A stretch of 35,662 nucleotides of DNA from the NCBI GenBank assembly GCA_944320945.1, contig CALUJK010000032.1, positions 1-35,662 of the forward strand, written 5' to 3'. Shown one piece after another: positions 17,350 through 25,247 of the stretch. Source of the stretch: an uncultured Bacteroides sp. Its GTDB lineage: Bacteria; Bacteroidota; Bacteroidia; Bacteroidales; Bacteroidaceae. Position 1 is the stretch's first letter. Each line of letters starts with the position of its first letter. The translations under genes and the position numbers were made by a program. The notes under the pieces were generated by a model. That model made no database searches, had not been told where the DNA came from, and worked only from the letters and a program-made list of their open reading frames with translations.

Positions 17350-18561
17350 ATGACAACAGTACAATATATTCGGACAAGACTTCGTATTCTTTTATCTGTA
17401 TTAATAACAGTATCAACATTGGTTTCATGTACACAGGAAGACGACCCTAATCCGGTAGCCCAAAAAACTGTATTGGTGTACTTAGCCGCGGATAACAATC
17501 TTGCCAGTTTTGCTTTGCAAGATTTGGAAGAAATGAAAGAAGGCATGAAGTCTGTCAATCCGGACGATTTGCATTTATTGGTATATATTGATACAGGAAC
17601 TTCTCCCCGACTGGTAGAACTGAAACGACAAAATGACGGAACAGTAACAGAAAATATCATACGCGAATATGACGATGAGCGTAATTCGGTAGGATTGCAA
17701 GAAACAATCGAAGTGTTTCAAACTGCTTTCACGGCTCGTTATCAGGCTGAAAGCTACGGCCTTATATATTGGTCACACGCTGACGGATGGCTTCCATACC
17801 CTACATCAGCGTCCACACGATGGGTAGGACAAGACACCGGTAATGGAGACCACCGCATGAATATATCAGAATTCGTCACCGTATTAGAGAATGCAGCTCC
17901 TCATTTAGACTTTATTCTGTTTGATGCTTGTTTCATGTCATCTATGGAGGTGGCTTACGAAATTCGTAAACATACACGTTATATTATAGCTTGTCCCACT
18001 CAAAATCCCGGTCCCGGAGCACCTTACGAGCTCATCGTTCCGTTGATGACTAAATCTGATGCTCCTGCAAGCATCATGCAGACTTATTACAATGACTATG
18101 CAGAAATCTACGATGAAAATCGCACTGTTACCAACGAGAACTGGACAGGAGGAGTAGCGCTAACTTTAACGGAAACTGCGCAAGTGGAACAATTGGCTAA
18201 AGTAACGCAAGAGTTATTATCTACACATACCGCTGAAGATTATCCCACTAATCTCTACAGACAAGTCTACAATTATGACAAGCGGTATGGGGCCTATGGA
18301 TATTATGACATGGCCGAGGCAATGCAAGCCATACTGACCGAGGAAGAATATGCCACATGGAAAGCAGCTTTTGACAGTACTTTTACTTATTTGACTACCC
18401 CAAAAACATACTCTAACGGCAATCCGAACGGTTTATATAGTATGGAAGGCACCTGCGGAGTGACACACTATCTGCCCGATACGGACTATAGTACTTTACA
18501 AAGTTCTTACCAAGAACTGATGTGGTACACAGACATGAACTGGGCAAATTTGGGCTGGTAA
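17350..18561 (+). CDS. Clostripain-family (C11) cysteine peptidase lipoprotein
   Basis: This 403-residue protein has a lipoprotein signal ending at C27 (VSTLVSC), then an acidic linker (QEDDPNP). The peptidase C11 fold follows: VLVYLAADNNLASFALQDLEEM near 37-58, the catalytic His143 in YWSHADGW and the catalytic Cys194 in LFDACFMSSMEVAYE. Clostripain relatives cut after arginine or lysine, and fragipain of B. fragilis belongs to this family. Here the target is unknown. The lipid anchor places it at the envelope, possibly the surface. It lies 26 bases after the unknown membrane-anchored protein. Confidence 0.88.
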   Translation: MTTVQYIRTRLRILLSVLITVSTLVSCTQEDDPNPVAQKTVLVYLAADNNLASFALQDLEEMKEGMKSVNPDDLHLLVYIDTGTSPRLVELKRQNDGTVTENIIREYDDERNSVGLQETIEVFQTAFTARYQAESYGLIYWSHADGWLPYPTSASTRWVGQDTGNGDHRMNISEFVTVLENAAPHLDFILFDACFMSSMEVAYEIRKHTRYIIACPTQNPGPGAPYELIVPLMTKSDAPASIMQTYYNDYAEIYDENRTVTNENWTGGVALTLTETAQVEQLAKVTQELLSTHTAEDYPTNLYRQVYNYDKRYGAYGYYDMAEAMQAILTEEEYATWKAAFDSTFTYLTTPKTYSNGNPNGLYSMEGTCGVTHYLPDTDYSTLQSSYQELMWYTDMNWANLGW

Positions 18562-18566
18562 AACAT

Positions 18567-19040
18567 CTACTCATGATGATACGGTCCTCCGTTGAGAATC
18601 GTCATGGCACGATAAAGCTGCTCTACAAAGATAAGCCGCACCATTTGATGAGAGAAAGTCATACGTGAAAGTGACAACTTTTCATGTGCTGCTTCATACA
18701 CACGCGGAGAGAAGCCATAAGGACCGCCTATCACAAACACCAATCTACGTGATACGGAATTCATCTTCTGCTTCATATAATCGGCAAACTCCACAGAACG
18801 CATTTCACGTCCCCCCTCATCAAGCAACACGATTACATCTCCCGGTTGAAGAGCTTTCAAAATCAGGTCTGCCTCTTTTTCCTTTTGTACTTCATGCGTC
18901 AGGGAACGGGTGTTTTTCAGTTCCGGAATCACCTCCACATCAAAGGGCAAATAGCGGCGCGTACGCTGCACATAGTCTTCGATGGATGTTACAAAATAAG
19001 ATTCTACCGTGCGTCCTACCACAATCAAAGTTGTCTTCAT
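18567..19040 (-). CDS. rlmH: 23S rRNA pseudouridine-1915 N3-methyltransferase
   Basis: RlmH is a SPOUT-class enzyme that uses SAM to methylate pseudouridine 1915 in helix 69 of 23S rRNA on assembled 70S ribosomes. The 157-residue length is exactly typical. The knot region has LDEGGREMRSVEFA and FVIGGPYGF near 103-111, and the C terminus LIFVEQLYRAMTILNGGPYHHE is very characteristic. It converges on the clostripain gene with 5 bases between stops. It diverges from the DUF4783-like gene, with a - strand box TATTTTTG at 19069-19076. Confidence 0.97.
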   Translation of the reverse strand: MKTTLIVVGRTVESYFVTSIEDYVQRTRRYLPFDVEVIPELKNTRSLTHEVQKEKEADLILKALQPGDVIVLLDEGGREMRSVEFADYMKQKMNSVSRRLVFVIGGPYGFSPRVYEAAHEKLSLSRMTFSHQMVRLIFVEQLYRAMTILNGGPYHHE

Positions 19041-19068
19041 ACAGAATATAAAAGTTTCGATTTAGGCA

Positions 19069-19076
19069 CAAAAATA
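19069..19076 (-). promoter_or_regulatory. -7 box of rlmH (TATTTTTG on - strand)
   Basis: The - strand reads TATTTTTG, which matches TAnnTTTG. It is 29 bases upstream of the rlmH start and diverges from the + strand box at 19109. Confidence 0.45.
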
Positions 19077-19087
19077 GCGCTTTTTTC

Positions 19088-19116
19088 TTGTTTTCAAAGA
19101 GATTTGCTTACCTTTG
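19088..19116 (+). promoter_or_regulatory. Promoter with -33 TTG and -7 TACCTTTG
   Basis: TACCTTTG at 19109-19116 matches the -7 consensus and TTG at 19088-19090 lies 18 bases before it. It should drive the DUF4783-like gene and nadC, with a leader of about 25 bases. Confidence 0.6.
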
Positions 19117-19148
19117 CCCAGAAACAGGCATAAACAGATAGAACTTTT

Positions 19149-19544
19149 ATGGGCCGAAATATGATTTCCCTATGGTGTGTAATGCTCCTCATGGCGGCAT
19201 CTCCGCTTATGGCACAAAACATACCCGAAGAAGTAGCTTCTGCATTTCGTAAAGCTAATCCTGACGCCTTGAGCCGCTGCACAGGCAGTCAGGTGGAACT
19301 GCTCGTGGAGAGTTACACCACACAGACCGGACGTGAAGCCATGACACGAGAAATGGCACGCTTCTTTGCCGACCACCCTGTAAAAGACTTCACCTTGAAG
19401 CATCGGGGAAAGCGCGAAGAATCCGGCTTTCTGGTAGGTATTCTTACTACCTCTAAAGGAACATTCCGCGTCAATTGTTTCTTTAAAAAAGAGAACAACC
19501 AGTATGTAATACATCAAATAAGAATAGAAAAGACCAATGACTAA
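19149..19544 (+). CDS. Exported NTF2-like protein, DUF4783-like
   Basis: This 131-residue protein has a signal peptide (SLWCVMLLMAASPLMAQ, cleavage near residue 23). The mature domain begins IPEEVASAFRKANPDALSRC and ends RVNCFFKKENNQYVIHQIRIEK, a pattern like the Bacteroidetes DUF4783 family with an NTF2-like fold. The role is unknown. An in-frame ATG at 19161 is an alternative start within the signal peptide. It overlaps nadC by 8 bases, which couples an exported protein to a cytoplasmic NAD enzyme; the link may be only positional. Confidence 0.8.
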   Translation: MGRNMISLWCVMLLMAASPLMAQNIPEEVASAFRKANPDALSRCTGSQVELLVESYTTQTGREAMTREMARFFADHPVKDFTLKHRGKREESGFLVGILTTSKGTFRVNCFFKKENNQYVIHQIRIEKTND

Positions 19545-20385
19545 AGAACAAGAACTCATTGACCGGTTGATAGACCTGTCGTTTGCCGAAGATATCGGCG
19601 ATGGAGACCACACTACCTTGTCATGTATTCCCGACACTGCAATGGGAAAGTCTAAACTTCTCATAAAAGAAGCGGGTATTTTGGCCGGTATCGAAGTTGC
19701 CAAGGAGGTATTCCGCAGATTTGACCCGACTTTGAAGGTCACTGTTTATCTGGAAGACGGAACCGAAGTAAAACCCGGCGACGTGCCCATGGTAGTAGAG
19801 GGGAAAGTGCAATCGCTTCTGCAAACAGAGCGTTTGATGCTGAACATCATGCAACGCATGAGCGGTATAGCCACAATGACACATAAGTATGCCCAACAGT
19901 TGGAAGGTACACACACACGTGTACTCGACACACGCAAAACGACTCCCGGCATGCGTATTCTCGAAAAAATGGCCGTAAAAATCGGTGGAGGTGTGAATCA
20001 CCGTATCGGCCTCTTCGACATGATTCTTTTGAAAGACAACCATGTGGATTTTGCCGGTGGCATTGAAAAAGCCATTACCCGTGCACGCGAATATTGCCGT
20101 GCCAAAGGTAAAGACCTGAAGATAGAAATAGAAGTACGCAATCTGGATGAACTCCAACAGGTACTGGAAGTGGGAGGCATAGATCGTATCATGTTTGATA
20201 ACTTCACCCCCGAACTGACACGAAAGGCTGTAGAAATGGTAGGAGGACGCTATGAAACAGAATCCTCCGGAGGCATTACTTTCGACATTTTGCGTGACTA
20301 TGCCGAGTGCGGTGTGGACTTCATTTCAGTAGGGGCATTGACCCATTCAGTAAAAGGACTCGACATGAGTTTCAAAGCATGCTAA
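19537..20385 (+). CDS. nadC: Nicotinate-nucleotide pyrophosphorylase (quinolinate PRTase)
   Basis: NadC converts quinolinate and PRPP to nicotinate mononucleotide and CO2, the entry into NAD from the de novo route. The 282-residue chain has the N-terminal alpha/beta domain (EDIGDGDHTT) and the type II PRTase barrel with TRKTTPGMRILEKMAV, LLKDNHVDFAGG, IEIEVRNLDE, DRIMFDNFTPE and ESSGGITFD, which hold the substrate-binding basic and acidic residues. The start overlaps the previous gene by 8 bases. nadA and nadB are not in the window. A strong terminator follows 1 base after the stop. Confidence 0.97.
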   Translation: MTKEQELIDRLIDLSFAEDIGDGDHTTLSCIPDTAMGKSKLLIKEAGILAGIEVAKEVFRRFDPTLKVTVYLEDGTEVKPGDVPMVVEGKVQSLLQTERLMLNIMQRMSGIATMTHKYAQQLEGTHTRVLDTRKTTPGMRILEKMAVKIGGGVNHRIGLFDMILLKDNHVDFAGGIEKAITRAREYCRAKGKDLKIEIEVRNLDELQQVLEVGGIDRIMFDNFTPELTRKAVEMVGGRYETESSGGITFDILRDYAECGVDFISVGALTHSVKGLDMSFKAC

Positions 20386-20386
20386 A

Positions 20387-20418
20387 AAAAGCGGGGACGA
20401 TTTTTTCTCCCCGCTTTT
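20387..20418 (+). terminator. Intrinsic terminator of nadC
   Basis: Arms AAAAGCGGGGA and TCCCCGCTTTT form a perfect 11-bp stem around a 10-base T-rich loop, starting just after the nadC stop. It separates the nadC operon from the sigma-factor operon. Confidence 0.9.
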
Positions 20419-20438
20419 AACTTCTTTTCATGTTTATA

Positions 20439-20502
20439 GAGGCAGCATTTTCGCAAACGCCTCGTCATATTCTACGGACGGCGCCATCATGCAAGGCGCC
20501 TC
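20439..20502 (+). promoter_or_regulatory. Leader hairpins next to the sigma-factor start
   Basis: GGCGCC at 20480-20485 and again at 20495-20500 form a 6-bp all-GC hairpin with a 9-base loop, ending 10 bases before the ATG at 20511. GAGGC at 20439-20443 can pair with GCCTC at 20459-20463 or with GCCTC at 20498-20502, the latter disrupting the first hairpin. The arrangement could control access to the ribosome-binding region. No TAnnTTTG box was seen between this and the nadC terminator. Confidence 0.4.
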
Positions 20503-20510
20503 ACCAATAA

Positions 20511-21074
20511 ATGGCATTGACAGTAGAAAGCGAAATTGAGTTGATTGAGGGTTGTCGGGCAGGGCTTGATTCTGCCCGAAAGATGCTTTATACACTTTAT
20601 GCCCAAAAGATGTTAGCCGTATGCTATCGCTATACGGGTAATCTGGAGACAGCTCACGACGTACTTCACGACGGATTCATCAAAATATACACTCATTTTA
20701 CTTTCCGAGGTGAGTGTGCTTTGCAAGCATGGATGTCCCGAGTGATGGCTTCGCAAGCGATTGATTATTTAAGGAAGGAACAACGCTCAGGACAATGGAT
20801 GTCTTATGAAGAATATCTACCTGATGTGCCCGACGAAAGCTCCATCGATGAAAGCGCTTACGAACTGCCCCAAGAAGTACTGATGAGCTTCGTTGCTGAA
20901 CTGCCTCCCGGATGCCGTACGGTGTTTAACCTCTACGTATTCGAGGAGAAATCACACCGGGAAATAGCACAAATGCTCCACATACGCGAACATTCGTCTA
21001 CGTCCCAACTTTGCAGAGCCAAGAATTTATTAGCTAAACGCATCAAAGAATATATAGGACATGAAAGAAAATGA
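20511..21074 (+). CDS. ECF-type sigma-70 family factor
   Basis: This 187-residue protein has sigma region 2 at about 23-90 (MLYTLYAQKMLAVCYRYTG, then AHDVLHDGFIKIYTHF and LQAWMSRVMASQAIDYLRKE) and region 4 at about 130-180 (LPPGCRTVFNLYVFEEKSHREIAQML). Regions 1.1 and 3 are absent, as in ECF factors. It should direct RNA polymerase to a small regulon, perhaps including its own operon. It overlaps the next gene by 14 bases; that gene begins with a short cytoplasmic part and a transmembrane helix, which could hold the sigma factor at the membrane. Confidence 0.88.
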   Translation: MALTVESEIELIEGCRAGLDSARKMLYTLYAQKMLAVCYRYTGNLETAHDVLHDGFIKIYTHFTFRGECALQAWMSRVMASQAIDYLRKEQRSGQWMSYEEYLPDVPDESSIDESAYELPQEVLMSFVAELPPGCRTVFNLYVFEEKSHREIAQMLHIREHSSTSQLCRAKNLLAKRIKEYIGHERK

Positions 21075-22146
21075 CATCACCCACTTATTCCGACAGCAGC
21101 TTACCGATGCTGAGATGCCGGTAAAAGATGGCTTTTGGGAAGAATTGACGCAGGACTTGGTATCCTTACAAGGGCCAATCCAACAACCGAGAAAATCTTT
21201 CCAGCTCCGCACATACTACCGGGTGATAAGCGCAGCATCAGTACTGCTTTTGCTGGGCATAGCATCAGTGGTGTTATGGAACTTCTCTCCCCGACGGGAA
21301 ATACAAGAAGCCTTTACACGCATCGAATCTATGTCACCTATTGTCACTCCTCCCATGCCGAAAACAGTTCATCCCGATATGCCGTCTATGTCACCGGCTC
21401 CCATACAGCATATAGCTCACAATACAGCTATACCCAACGGTATTGTGCCTCCACCGTCCGCAACATCGAATGAAAAGATGCCTCTGTCCATACATATGTC
21501 CATCACAATAACCCAACATGGCTACGACCAATCGTCTCATCCAAGGCATGGATATGCTTCATTATCTGAAGAGGTTATTCTTCACTCAGATAAAAACAAT
21601 GCAACAGGTGCATCAAAAGAAACCGATAATACGAATGCTGCTTCCCTACCACAGTCTGTGGTTCATTCATCTCCGTGGAGTATGAAAATTTTTGCCGGCA
21701 GCACTTTGCCCCGCAATGCATATCATGCTCCTCTGACGGTAGGTATCGGAGTAGAACGTAGTTTGACTAAACGTTTTTTTGTGGAAACCGGACTACGTTA
21801 TCATTTTTTGCCTACCAGTAATGCCCATGACACACATGCACTTTCCATTCCTTTAAAATTTGGATACCGGTTTATAGATACTCCTCGTTTAGGATTGTAT
21901 GCCAATGTAGGAGGTTCTGTAGAAAAAACGATTGCCGGTGCGCCAGACAACAGCTTTAAAGCACAACCTGTACAGCTTGCGGTAGAAGCCGGTTTAGGTA
22001 TCAGTTACAAACTCAACGAACGTTTTGCACTACTGGCCGAACCAATGGTGACGCATCACTTTCACACCAATGCCTCCACACGTACACTTCGACATGCACG
22101 CCCTACAAACTTGGCTCTGCTTTGTGGAGTACGTATGACTTATTAA
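21061..22146 (+). CDS. TM protein with C-terminal beta-barrel-like domain, possible anti-sigma partner
   Basis: This 361-residue protein has three parts. Residues 1-50 are polar and look cytoplasmic (ITHLFRQQLTDAEMPVKDGFW). About 54-74 is one transmembrane helix (ISAASVLLLLGIASVVLW). A Pro/Ser/Thr/His-rich linker to about 205 leads to a domain of alternating beta strands (LTVGIGVERSLTKRFFVETGLRYHF, LGLYANVGG, LAVEAGLGISYKLNERFALLAEP) ending in GVRMTY like an outer-membrane barrel. The combination of an inner-membrane helix and a barrel-like end is odd. The position after a sigma gene suggests an anti-sigma or sensor role, which is inference. Confidence 0.75.
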   Translation: MKENDITHLFRQQLTDAEMPVKDGFWEELTQDLVSLQGPIQQPRKSFQLRTYYRVISAASVLLLLGIASVVLWNFSPRREIQEAFTRIESMSPIVTPPMPKTVHPDMPSMSPAPIQHIAHNTAIPNGIVPPPSATSNEKMPLSIHMSITITQHGYDQSSHPRHGYASLSEEVILHSDKNNATGASKETDNTNAASLPQSVVHSSPWSMKIFAGSTLPRNAYHAPLTVGIGVERSLTKRFFVETGLRYHFLPTSNAHDTHALSIPLKFGYRFIDTPRLGLYANVGGSVEKTIAGAPDNSFKAQPVQLAVEAGLGISYKLNERFALLAEPMVTHHFHTNASTRTLRHARPTNLALLCGVRMTY

Positions 22147-22147
22147 T

Positions 22148-23059
22148 ATGTTTGCTTTGAACTTTTCAACGATAGTGAAAACAAGCGCATCCTTACGAAA
22201 TGGACTGGCACTCATCTTATGCCTTCTATCCTGGACAATGGCTCATGCACAGGAGTGGACGGCCAAAGATTCTTTGCGCTTACAGGAAATACTTCAAAGC
22301 GAGAAAGAACTCCATCTGAATCCCGAATCTATTGAAGAATTAAAGAGGAACTTACTGCCAGAGACTTCCAAAACACCTCCATTTGCAGACCCATTGGCTT
22401 CGGACTACAAATCATGGCTGGAATACGACACTTCATTTCAACTGCCTGACAAAGAGAAAGAACGTCCGAAAGTAGTACTCACCTTACGTCCTTATAACGG
22501 ACAGACAAAATACAACTGGGATCCCGTGTACCAACGCAAAATACACGTGGACAAAAACACCTGGCGCGGAAATCCGTTCTACGAACTAACTTCACTTACC
22601 ATCTATACCAATTGGGCTAAAACGCCGCTTGACCGAGGACCGCGTGAAACCGTAGAGCAGATAGAGGCTACCGGTTTACGCTATCGTATAGAACCGCGAG
22701 GACACGGACGTCCGTATGGCTCATGGCAATCCATCAGTAATCCTTTAGGAGGAACAGACTTGGCCGGTATCACTTCACGCGAATTTTGGGCATTCCGCCA
22801 ACGCCGCACACGGGCACGTACCCGCGAAGTGCTCCGTACTTATGCCGACCCGCTCGTTGGACGTAATAAACAATCCGACACTCTTCGTATCAACAAAGAA
22901 AAAAAGAATGTTCCCGGCACAAGAAGAGGAAAAAGCAAGGAGGAAATAAAACAAACTACACAGAGTGTAAAGATAGATACATTATATGTTCCCATTAAGG
23001 AAAAAACCGTTTCGCAAGACAGCATTTTCCAATCTATAAGAAAGGATTCTATCCCATAG
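22148..23059 (+). CDS. Exported DUF4858-like protein
   Basis: This 303-residue protein has an N-terminal signal (LRNGLALILCLLSWTMAHAQ, cleavage near residue 35). The mature part is hydrophilic, with KDSLRLQEILQSEKELHLNP, LRPYNGQTKYNWDPVYQRK and an Arg-rich stretch (REFWAFRQRRTRARTREVLR), and it ends in a basic low-complexity tail. It resembles the DUF4858 family, found to my recollection next to just such sigma/barrel pairs. It starts 1 base after the previous stop, so all three genes form one operon. Function unknown; it may be part of the same envelope-sensing unit. Confidence 0.7.
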   Translation: MFALNFSTIVKTSASLRNGLALILCLLSWTMAHAQEWTAKDSLRLQEILQSEKELHLNPESIEELKRNLLPETSKTPPFADPLASDYKSWLEYDTSFQLPDKEKERPKVVLTLRPYNGQTKYNWDPVYQRKIHVDKNTWRGNPFYELTSLTIYTNWAKTPLDRGPRETVEQIEATGLRYRIEPRGHGRPYGSWQSISNPLGGTDLAGITSREFWAFRQRRTRARTREVLRTYADPLVGRNKQSDTLRINKEKKNVPGTRRGKSKEEIKQTTQSVKIDTLYVPIKEKTVSQDSIFQSIRKDSIP

Positions 23060-23076
23060 TTACCTACTCCGGATTA

Positions 23077-23622
23077 TTACCGAATGTCAATCAATTTATG
23101 CGTTTGGAGACTTAAGCGCCACTGAGGGTGACACATAATACATTCTACCGTCTCACGCGTGTTAGTACATGAGCAAGGCTGAAGAAAAAAATAACGCGCA
23201 GGCAACGCTTCATAAGGACGGATATCTTGCCCTAAATAGACTACCTTTACTTCATCCATACGTGACAAACAAACTTTAGCACCTTGCTTTGGAGAGCAAG
23301 TCACCCAATCAATATTATCCGGTATAGAATGAGTACCGTTCGTCTCAATACAAACATATCGTCCGATAGCATGCAAGCGCTCTATAAATTCATCGTCTAT
23401 CCATAATGAAGGTTCCCCACCAGTCAGAATAACCATATGCGCCGGATACTGCTCTACCTGCCGAATGATTTCCTCATCATTCATCAGTATACCCTCTTCG
23501 TGACGGGTATCACAAAAAGAACATTTCAGATTGCACCCTGAAAAACGAATAAATACAGCAGGCGTACCCGTATGATATCCTTCGCCTTGAAGGCTATAAA
23601 AAATCTCGTTAATCTTTCTCAT
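23077..23622 (-). CDS. queE: 7-carboxy-7-deazaguanine synthase QueE
   Basis: QueE is a radical-SAM enzyme that converts 6-carboxytetrahydropterin to 7-carboxy-7-deazaguanine in queuosine synthesis. From the ATG at 23622 the protein has 181 residues and begins MRKINEIFYSLQGEGYHTG, the family start; the frame is open to 23700 but the extra 26 residues have no family character. The cluster motif is C30-x3-C34-x2-C37 (GCNLKCSFCD), and LTGGEPSLW follows. It overlaps queD by 14 bases, so the product of QueD is handed to the next enzyme in the same transcript. No terminator is seen in the 17 bases before the convergent DUF4858-like gene. Confidence 0.94.
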   Translation of the reverse strand: MRKINEIFYSLQGEGYHTGTPAVFIRFSGCNLKCSFCDTRHEEGILMNDEEIIRQVEQYPAHMVILTGGEPSLWIDDEFIERLHAIGRYVCIETNGTHSIPDNIDWVTCSPKQGAKVCLSRMDEVKVVYLGQDIRPYEALPARYFFLQPCSCTNTRETVECIMCHPQWRLSLQTHKLIDIR

Positions 23623-23941
23623 ACACAGCCATATTTCCTTCGGATTCCTGCACTTCGACTTTAAAGCATGTAGGAATTTGCTCACATATCCATCTGGCAA
23701 TATTCTCTGCAGTTGGATTCATTGGGATAACCTCATTCAAATTCTTGTGGTCAAGTTGCCCCATTACAACATGCTTAATATGCGAAAAGTCAACCACCAT
23801 ACCATCTGCATTCAATTGCGACGAACGGCAATAAACGGTAATAATCCAATTATGTCCATGCAGATTCTCACACTTACTGGGATAAGAAAGACTCAAGCTA
23901 TGGGCAGCCGATATCTCCATACGTTTGATAACGGTATACAT
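23609..23941 (-). CDS. queD: 6-carboxytetrahydropterin synthase QueD
   Basis: QueD converts dihydroneopterin triphosphate to 6-carboxytetrahydropterin, the second step of the queuosine route. The 110-residue length is typical. Zinc ligands are H14 (SAAHSL), H28 and H30 (ENLHGHNW), the catalytic cysteine is C24, and LDHKNLNE later supplies the catalytic histidine and acid. It starts 82 bases after the DUF4831-like gene on the same strand, with no -7 box visible between, and its end overlaps queE. queC and queF are not in the window. Confidence 0.95.
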   Translation of the reverse strand: MYTVIKRMEISAAHSLSLSYPSKCENLHGHNWIITVYCRSSQLNADGMVVDFSHIKHVVMGQLDHKNLNEVIPMNPTAENIARWICEQIPTCFKVEVQESEGNMAVYEKD

Positions 23942-24023
23942 ATATGTATATCAATATGATTAAAAGTAGTGATTTATTAATACTATTTTTATGATTGAAA
24001 TGCCTACCGATACATTCTATTTA

Positions 24024-25082
24024 TCAATTCCTATCCACCTTCAGCAGGCCTCCGGTAGCAGTATCAAAACGTACCTGAATAGTAGACTTCTTGTTGAACA
24101 ACACAGGAGCCAAATATTCTGTAGTACCAAACTGAGTAACGGGAAGTTCTCCTTTAAACATCTCTTCTCCCCGTGCATTAGCCAGTATCACTCGAGCTTG
24201 GCCAGGAACATTATAAGCCACACCTTCTTCCTTTTTCTTCTTTCCATCATCAGCAGGAATAGCAGGAGTCTCCAAATTGGTAATACTGATATAATAGGGT
24301 TCACCGGAAAGGTCATCTTTATCAACCAATCCCAACTTACGAGAGAAACGGAATGCTACAGCATTCTCCAACTCTTGTGGCACAATACGTACGAAAGACG
24401 TATGCGTTTCCTCGCTTCGCGTTCCGGAAAACATCTGCACCATAGCACGCTCCTGTATATTCAGATTATCAAGCATAATCTTAAGTTGAGCACCGTCTTG
24501 TGGCATATTATCTGCTTCACCCCTCAAAAGCGCATTCTTACTCTCCCGAATACTATAGATTTCTTTGGCAACCAGTTCTGCCATCTTTGCGCGTGAACCG
24601 GCCATCAGCACTTCTTCGGTAAGGAATTTACGTGGGTCAACCTCCGTAGCCGGCTCCAAAGCAGTGGCAGGAATCACCTCCTTGGCTTTGGAAGAATTAA
24701 TAGGCACATTAATGGAACGCACTATCCCATTTTCGGTCAACTCCATGAGAGGAGCCACACTTTTATCTTTCATTTTCACGAAATACACCTTATCTTTATC
24801 CGGCACTCCTACAACTCGGATACTCACCCCGTCTACCGTCCAATGTGTATTGGGATTATCAGCGACATTCCCCATACGCAAGTAACGGTCGGCATATTTA
24901 CAAAACTCACCCGGCACATACGTATGCTTAGTAGCACGCACAGCTATTTCAATCTCGGTCTTTGGCAGGAGATAAGTCACTCCATAGTCCTTACCTTGCA
25001 TTACGCCTACCAGCACATCTGTCTGCGCACAAACGCCCGTTGCAAAAGCAAGACCAACAAGCATTGTTATACTTTTCTTCAT
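24024..25082 (-). CDS. Exported DUF4831-like protein
   Basis: This 352-residue protein starts at 25082 with a signal peptide (MKKSITMLVGLAFATGVCAQ); an upstream in-frame ATG at 25112 would place ten polar residues before it, so I prefer the shorter form. The mature part begins TDVLVGVMQGKDYGVTYLLPKTEIEI and resembles the Bacteroidetes DUF4831 family. It has a lysine-rich DDGKKKKEEG insert near the C-terminal third. No catalytic motif is apparent. It leads a probable transcript with queD and queE and has a - strand box TAACTTTG at 25134-25141. Confidence 0.8.
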   Translation of the reverse strand: MKKSITMLVGLAFATGVCAQTDVLVGVMQGKDYGVTYLLPKTEIEIAVRATKHTYVPGEFCKYADRYLRMGNVADNPNTHWTVDGVSIRVVGVPDKDKVYFVKMKDKSVAPLMELTENGIVRSINVPINSSKAKEVIPATALEPATEVDPRKFLTEEVLMAGSRAKMAELVAKEIYSIRESKNALLRGEADNMPQDGAQLKIMLDNLNIQERAMVQMFSGTRSEETHTSFVRIVPQELENAVAFRFSRKLGLVDKDDLSGEPYYISITNLETPAIPADDGKKKKEEGVAYNVPGQARVILANARGEEMFKGELPVTQFGTTEYLAPVLFNKKSTIQVRFDTATGGLLKVDRN

Positions 25083-25133
25083 GACACGTTGTTCTTTATA
25101 TTTCCATTTCAAGGTTTACACCAAACGAATGAA

Positions 25134-25141
25134 CAAAGTTA
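25134..25141 (-). promoter_or_regulatory. -7 box of the DUF4831-queD-queE transcript
   Basis: The - strand reads TAACTTTG, an exact TAnnTTTG match, about 50 bases upstream of the preferred start at 25082. It diverges from the RNase Z box at 25230. Confidence 0.55.
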
Positions 25142-25229
25142 GGTAACTTCCGCTTTCTCTTGCTTCTATTTACAAAAGATTAACGTAAAAAAGAAAGGTT
25201 GCTACGTTCTCATCTCAGTATGGAATGGT

Positions 25230-25237
25230 TATCTTTG
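25230..25237 (+). promoter_or_regulatory. -7 box of RNase Z (TATCTTTG), very short leader
   Basis: TATCTTTG matches the consensus and ends only 10 bases before the RNase Z ATG at 25248. The transcript should therefore begin within about 3-7 bases of the start codon. Confidence 0.5.
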
Positions 25238-25247
25238 CCACAAGATT

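Noticed and set aside
23623-23700. A 26-residue N-terminal extension of QueE
   Set aside because: It lies in the coding part of queD, has no family character, and the conserved QueE start MRKINEIFYSLQGEG begins at 23622.
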